From Variovorax sp. (lineage in GTDB: Bacteria > Pseudomonadota > Gammaproteobacteria > Burkholderiales > Burkholderiaceae_C), in NCBI GenBank assembly GCA_028292285.1, contig JAQGMP010000305.1:1-36322 (forward strand): a stretch of 36,322 nt of DNA, given 5' to 3'. The notes beneath the pieces were generated by a model, which saw nothing but the letters and a program-made list of their open reading frames with translations, did no database searches and had not been told where the DNA came from. Positions 33,284 to 36,322 of the stretch are shown one piece after another; position 1 is the first letter of the stretch, and every line of letters starts with the position of its first letter. Position numbers and translations under genes: made by a program.

Positions 33284-34203
33284 TTTTTGGCGAGCAGGCC
33301 TTGCGGGCGTACCGCCAGGACCAGCAGGATGAGCAGGTAGCCCGACACCTGTTGCGCGGCCGGTCCGAAATAAGTGCCGGCGAGCACCTGCACGATGCCC
33401 AGCACGATGCCGCCGACGAAGCTGCCGGCCAGTGACCCGAGGCCGCCGAGGATCACCACGCCGAAAGCCATCAGCAGGAACGGCGGTCCGTCGAACGGCT
33501 GGAAGGAGCGGGACATGCCGACCATGAAACCCGCCACCGAGGCCGATGCCAGCGCCACGCCACTGGCCACCGCGTAGACGTGCGGCGTGCGCATGCCCAT
33601 CAGCGTCGCGATCTCCGGGTCGTCAGACGCGGCGCGGATCGCGCGGCCGATATGGGTCGAACGCATCCACAGCGCAAGACCGCCCAGCAGCACCGCAGCC
33701 GCCACGAAGAAGCCGAGCCGCAAGGTCGACACGCTCAGGTCTTCGGTCAGGCGAATGGCGGAGAACGACAGGTCGTTCTTGATGGTGGCCGCGTCGGAAT
33801 TGAAGATCAGCAGCATGCCCTGGCTCAACACGATCGACAGGCCGAAGGTGACGAGCAACGGCAGCATGAGGCCGAACACCGGCGACATGCCACGCCGCTC
33901 GGCCGACTGCACCGACACGTGGTTGAGGAGAAAGCGCTGCACCGCATAGCCGATGCCGTACATCAGCGGCACCACGATCACGAGCGACCAGAACGGTGCC
34001 ATCGGGATGTAGGTGAGCAAGGTCACGCAAAGGTACGCAGCCACGATGAGCCAGTCGCCGTGCGACAGGTTGACCAGCCGCATCACGCCGAAGTTGAGCG
34101 CCAGGCCGACGCTGATGAGCGCGTAGTAGCCGCCGAGCATGGCGCCCGACAGGATGCCGTTGGCGAGGTCGACACCGACCCAGTAGAGATCGACGTTACC
34201 CAT
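33280..34203 (-). CDS. livH: LivH-type branched-chain/aromatic ABC transporter permease
   Basis: A 307-residue inner-membrane permease of the hydrophobic amino-acid transporter (HAAT) family. Helix-rich; diagnostic stretches are YYALISVGLALNFGVMRLVN with LSHGD (near 43-67), the docking loop GRAIRAASDDPEIATLMGM, and the C-terminal GGLGSLAGSFVGGIVLG. The start at 34203 overlaps the LivF stop by 8 bp, and its own stop overlaps the LivM-fusion ATG by 4 bp, so the transporter genes are tightly coupled. HAAT importers carry amino acids, urea or aromatic acids and amides; in this operon the cargo is probably an aromatic compound. Confidence 0.95.
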   Translation of the reverse strand: MGNVDLYWVGVDLANGILSGAMLGGYYALISVGLALNFGVMRLVNLSHGDWLIVAAYLCVTLLTYIPMAPFWSLVIVVPLMYGIGYAVQRFLLNHVSVQSAERRGMSPVFGLMLPLLVTFGLSIVLSQGMLLIFNSDAATIKNDLSFSAIRLTEDLSVSTLRLGFFVAAAVLLGGLALWMRSTHIGRAIRAASDDPEIATLMGMRTPHVYAVASGVALASASVAGFMVGMSRSFQPFDGPPFLLMAFGVVILGGLGSLAGSFVGGIVLGIVQVLAGTYFGPAAQQVSGYLLILLVLAVRPQGLLAKK

Positions 34204-34972
34204 GGGCCGCCCCTGCCTTGTGAGCTGCGGTCGTGCCGAAGTACGCCGCGGTGATCGCGTCTTCACTCACTTCGCCGGGCCGGCCTTCGAGCACGATGCT
34301 GCCTTCGAGCATGACGACGAAACGGTTGCAGGCCGACAGCGCGCGCTTCAGGTCCTGCTCGACCACGATGGTGGTGGTGCCACTCGCAACGATGCGCGCG
34401 AAATTCTTGTAGATCTCTTCGACCATCGCAGGCGACAGGCCGAGCGACAGCTCGTCGAAGATGACCAACTTGGGCGACGACATGAGTGCGCGGCCGATCG
34501 CCACCATCTGCTGCTCGCCGCCCGACATTTCCGACACCACCTGGCGACGCCGCTCTCGCAATGCCGGAAACAGCGTGAACACCTCTTCGAGCTTGGCCGG
34601 AATGGTCGGCCGGCAACGCGGCAGGTAAGCGCCGGCCAGCAGGTTGTCTTCGACCGACAGGCGCGCGAACAGGCGCCGGCCCTCGGGCACCAAGGCCACG
34701 CCGGCGTCGACGATGCGGTCGGGCGTGAGCTTGTCGAGGCGTTGGCCTTCGAACTCGATGACGCCACGCGTGCGCGTCTTGCCGCCTTGGTTCATGAGCC
34801 CGACCAGCGAGCGCAGCAGCGTCGACTTGCCGGCACCGTTGGCGCCGATGATGGCCAGCACATCGCCGCGCTGCAGCTCGAGCGAGATGTCGTAGATGGC
34901 CCGCAGCTCGCCGTAGTACGCGGCGAGGCTCGTCACCCGGAGCACAGGTGAGGACAAGGACGCCGCAGCCAT
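34196..34972 (-). CDS. livF: LivF-type ABC transporter ATPase
   Basis: A 258-residue ATPase. Walker A is GANGAGKST (43-51), the Q-loop region is VPEGRRLFARLSVEDNL, the signature is MSGGEQQM (149-156), Walker B is LVIFDELSLGLSP (169-181) and the switch is VEQD, as is common in LivF proteins. Walker B has Leu where most members have Pro (DELSLGL). The start at 34972 (MAAASLSSPVLRV) comes four bases after the LivG stop; upstream codons are shadow sequence. It pairs with LivG to drive LivH and the LivM fusion. Confidence 0.95.
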   Translation of the reverse strand: MAAASLSSPVLRVTSLAAYYGELRAIYDISLELQRGDVLAIIGANGAGKSTLLRSLVGLMNQGGKTRTRGVIEFEGQRLDKLTPDRIVDAGVALVPEGRRLFARLSVEDNLLAGAYLPRCRPTIPAKLEEVFTLFPALRERRRQVVSEMSGGEQQMVAIGRALMSSPKLVIFDELSLGLSPAMVEEIYKNFARIVASGTTTIVVEQDLKRALSACNRFVVMLEGSIVLEGRPGEVSEDAITAAYFGTTAAHKAGAAHG

Positions 34973-34976
34973 GAGG

Positions 34977-35693
34977 TCAGAGGCCGAGGTATACACGCTT
35001 GACCTCCGGCAGATTGATGACTTCGTGCGGAATACCGATGGCCAGCACATTGCCGCCGGCCAGCGCCATCAGACGATCGGTCGCGGTCAGCATGGTGCGG
35101 ATGACGTGCTCGATCCAGACCACGGTCGTGCCCATGTTGCGGATGCGCCGCACCAGGTCGATGAATTCGCTGACCTCCGACTCGGTCAGGCCGGCGGCCA
35201 CCTCGTCGATCAGCAGCAGCTTGGGCCGTGCCGCCAGCGCACGGGCCAGCTCGTGCCGCTTGCGCACCAGCAACGGCAGGCGGCCCGCCAGCGTGTCGGC
35301 ATGTCGCGTAAGGCCGGTGGTAGCGAGCGTGCGCTCGATCCAGTCGGTCGCCTCGACGCCCTGCATGCCGCCAGCGAAGGTCGCAGCCACGCGCAGGTTG
35401 TCGAACACCGTCATCTGGCCGAAAGGCCGCGGCACCTGGAAGGTGCGGGCGATGCCCAGCCGGGCGCGGTCGTGCGTGACCAGCGCAGTGATGTCGTCGC
35501 CCCTGAAGATGACCTTGCCGGCCGAGGGCGGGATGTGGCCCGACAGCATGCCGAAGAGCGTGGTCTTGCCGGCCCCGTTGGGCCCGATGACGCCGAGGAT
35601 CTCGCCTTCGGCCACGTTGAAATGTACATCGCTCGCCACATGGATGGCGCCGAACGATTTGGTGAGTCCTTGCACCTGGAGGATGTCGGCCAT
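34977..35693 (-). CDS. livG: LivG-type ABC transporter ATPase
   Basis: A 238-residue ATPase beginning MADILQVQGLTKSFGAIHV. Walker A is GPNGAGKTT (37-45), the Q-loop is RTFQVPRPFGQMTVFDNLR, Walker B is LLLIDEVAAGL (159-169) and the switch histidine is His196 in IEHVI. The ABC signature is degenerate: where LSGGQ or LPYGQ is expected the sequence reads GRLPLLVRKRHELARAL (138-154). A similar replacement seems to occur in a subset of LivG proteins, so it is probably still active. The gene starts 14 bp after the hydrolase stop, in the same operon. Confidence 0.93.
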   Translation of the reverse strand: MADILQVQGLTKSFGAIHVASDVHFNVAEGEILGVIGPNGAGKTTLFGMLSGHIPPSAGKVIFRGDDITALVTHDRARLGIARTFQVPRPFGQMTVFDNLRVAATFAGGMQGVEATDWIERTLATTGLTRHADTLAGRLPLLVRKRHELARALAARPKLLLIDEVAAGLTESEVSEFIDLVRRIRNMGTTVVWIEHVIRTMLTATDRLMALAGGNVLAIGIPHEVINLPEVKRVYLGL

Positions 35694-35707
35694 CGTGTTG
35701 CGCTGAC

Positions 35708-36322
35708 TCAGACCCGCGGCGTGTTGGCTGCCTGCAGCACCCACTGGCACAGCATGCTCTTCGGGTCTTCGAAGCCGTAGATGGCGGTGAAGTGATTCGC
35801 CCCGGGCTGCGCCCACGACTTCGCGCGATTGCCGATGTCTTTCCAGCCTTCGAGGTAGCGCTCGGACTGCCGGCGGAATTCACCCGGCTCGGCGTCGCCC
35901 CACGTGACGAGCGCCGGCGTCGGCGACTTGCGCAAGTGGAACAGCGGCGAGTTGCGCTGGATCACGCCGTCGTCGAGCTGCAACTGCGGCTGCTTGTTGC
36001 TGTAGCGCAGCGGCCGCAGGTCGAACAGGCCGCTGACCATCACGACGCCGCGCAAGGGATCCTGCGGCAGCCCGTACTCTTCGGCCCATGGCGTCTGCAC
36101 GCACATGGCGGTCAGGTGGCCGCCGGCCGAATGGCCGCCGACGACCACCCGGGTCGGATCGCCGCCGTACCGTTCGATGCGACGCAGAACCCACGCTACC
36201 GCTGAGCGCGCCTGCCGCGAGATCTCGTCGATCGACACCTTGGGCGAAAGCGCGTAGTTGACCACCACCACCGTGATGCCGAGCTGGTTCAGGCCCAGCG
36301 CCACGCAGCTGAACTCTTTCGA
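35708..36322 (-). CDS. Alpha/beta hydrolase, arylformamidase/BD-FAE-like, 5' partial
   Basis: The frame is open to the right edge, so the N-terminus (including the HGGYW-type oxyanion loop) is missing; about 204 residues are visible. The nucleophile elbow is GGHSAGGH with its serine. The acid is probably the Asp of LVTWGDAEPGEF and the base the His of GANHFTAIYGF. VVNYALSPKVSIDEISRQ before the elbow is typical of the kynurenine-formamidase/BD-FAE branch of the carboxylesterase family. In this operon it may hydrolyse an N-acyl or N-formyl aromatic amide or an ester to release the aminophenol-type ring substrate (inference). It precedes livG by 14 bp. Confidence 0.87.
   Translation of the reverse strand, partial: SKEFSCVALGLNQLGITVVVVNYALSPKVSIDEISRQARSAVAWVLRRIERYGGDPTRVVVGGHSAGGHLTAMCVQTPWAEEYGLPQDPLRGVVMVSGLFDLRPLRYSNKQPQLQLDDGVIQRNSPLFHLRKSPTPALVTWGDAEPGEFRRQSERYLEGWKDIGNRAKSWAQPGANHFTAIYGFEDPKSMLCQWVLQAANTPRV

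Noticed and set aside
1-36322. CRISPR arrays, tRNA/rRNA genes, IS elements, prophage genes or anti-phage systems
   Set aside because: No regularly spaced repeats, RNA-gene motifs, transposase or integrase sequences, or defence-protein domains were seen on either strand.

Overview
The window is high-GC, densely packed bacterial DNA. Gene content points to the Burkholderiales (a Comamonadaceae/Alcaligenaceae-like soil or rhizosphere organism): three orphan Bug-type (TctC-like) receptors without TctA/TctB, several family III CoA-transferases, acyl-CoA dehydrogenases, LacI/IclR/LysR regulators and two ABC uptake systems. It looks like an accessory catabolic region of chromosome or megaplasmid. 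No rRNA, tRNA, transposase, phage gene or CRISPR array was seen.

Layout: (1) 1-2981 (+): end of a Bug receptor, a crotonase-fold protein and a family III CoA-transferase. (2) 2982-3735: 754 bp without a recognisable gene. (3) 3736-11566 (-): an eight-gene sugar/polyol operon: binding protein, SDR, two permeases, zinc dehydrogenase, MalK/UgpC-type ATPase, PfkB kinase and LacD/YihT-family aldolase. A divergent LacI regulator (11760-12782) faces it, and two matching LacI-type operators lie between them. (4) 12825-16010 (-): a second Bug receptor, then a TauE/SafE-like permease overlapping a ClC anion transporter. (5) 16053-26524: acyl-CoA metabolism: an IclR regulator, acyl-CoA dehydrogenase, third Bug receptor and nitronate-monooxygenase-like flavoprotein on the minus strand, with a CoA-transferase diverging from them; then a second acyl-CoA dehydrogenase facing a YhdH/AcuI-like reductase, an AMACR-like racemase and an NDP-forming acyl-CoA synthetase alpha-type protein. 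The two divergent promoters share a GTGTTTCG-N5-CGAA element. (6) 26541-29156: a LysR regulator diverging from a small membrane protein and an SDR. (7) 29317-36322 (-): an operon running in from the right edge: alpha/beta hydrolase (partial), LivG, LivF, LivH, a LivM permease fused in frame to a 2-aminophenol-1,6-dioxygenase alpha-subunit-like domain, a 2-aminomuconate-semialdehyde-type dehydrogenase and a 2-aminomuconate-deaminase-type RidA protein.

The most unusual object is the 675-residue LivM-dioxygenase fusion at 31256-33283. It physically joins the membrane channel of an aromatic/amino-acid-type importer to a subunit of the ring-cleavage enzyme whose product is handled by the next two genes. 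The likely chain is uptake, hydrolysis of an N-acyl or ester precursor, meta-cleavage of an aminophenol-like ring, oxidation of the semialdehyde and deamination. The second interesting system is the sugar operon. Its kinase carries, at exactly the right spacing, the Lys/Asn/Arg set that I remember as the sulfonate-binding residues of E. coli sulfofructose kinase YihV. Together with a LacD/YihT-family aldolase this suggests an unusual sulfosugar or ketose-phosphate pathway with two dehydrogenases in place of an isomerase.

All family assignments come from reading the translated sequence and from memory of family motifs; no database search was run.
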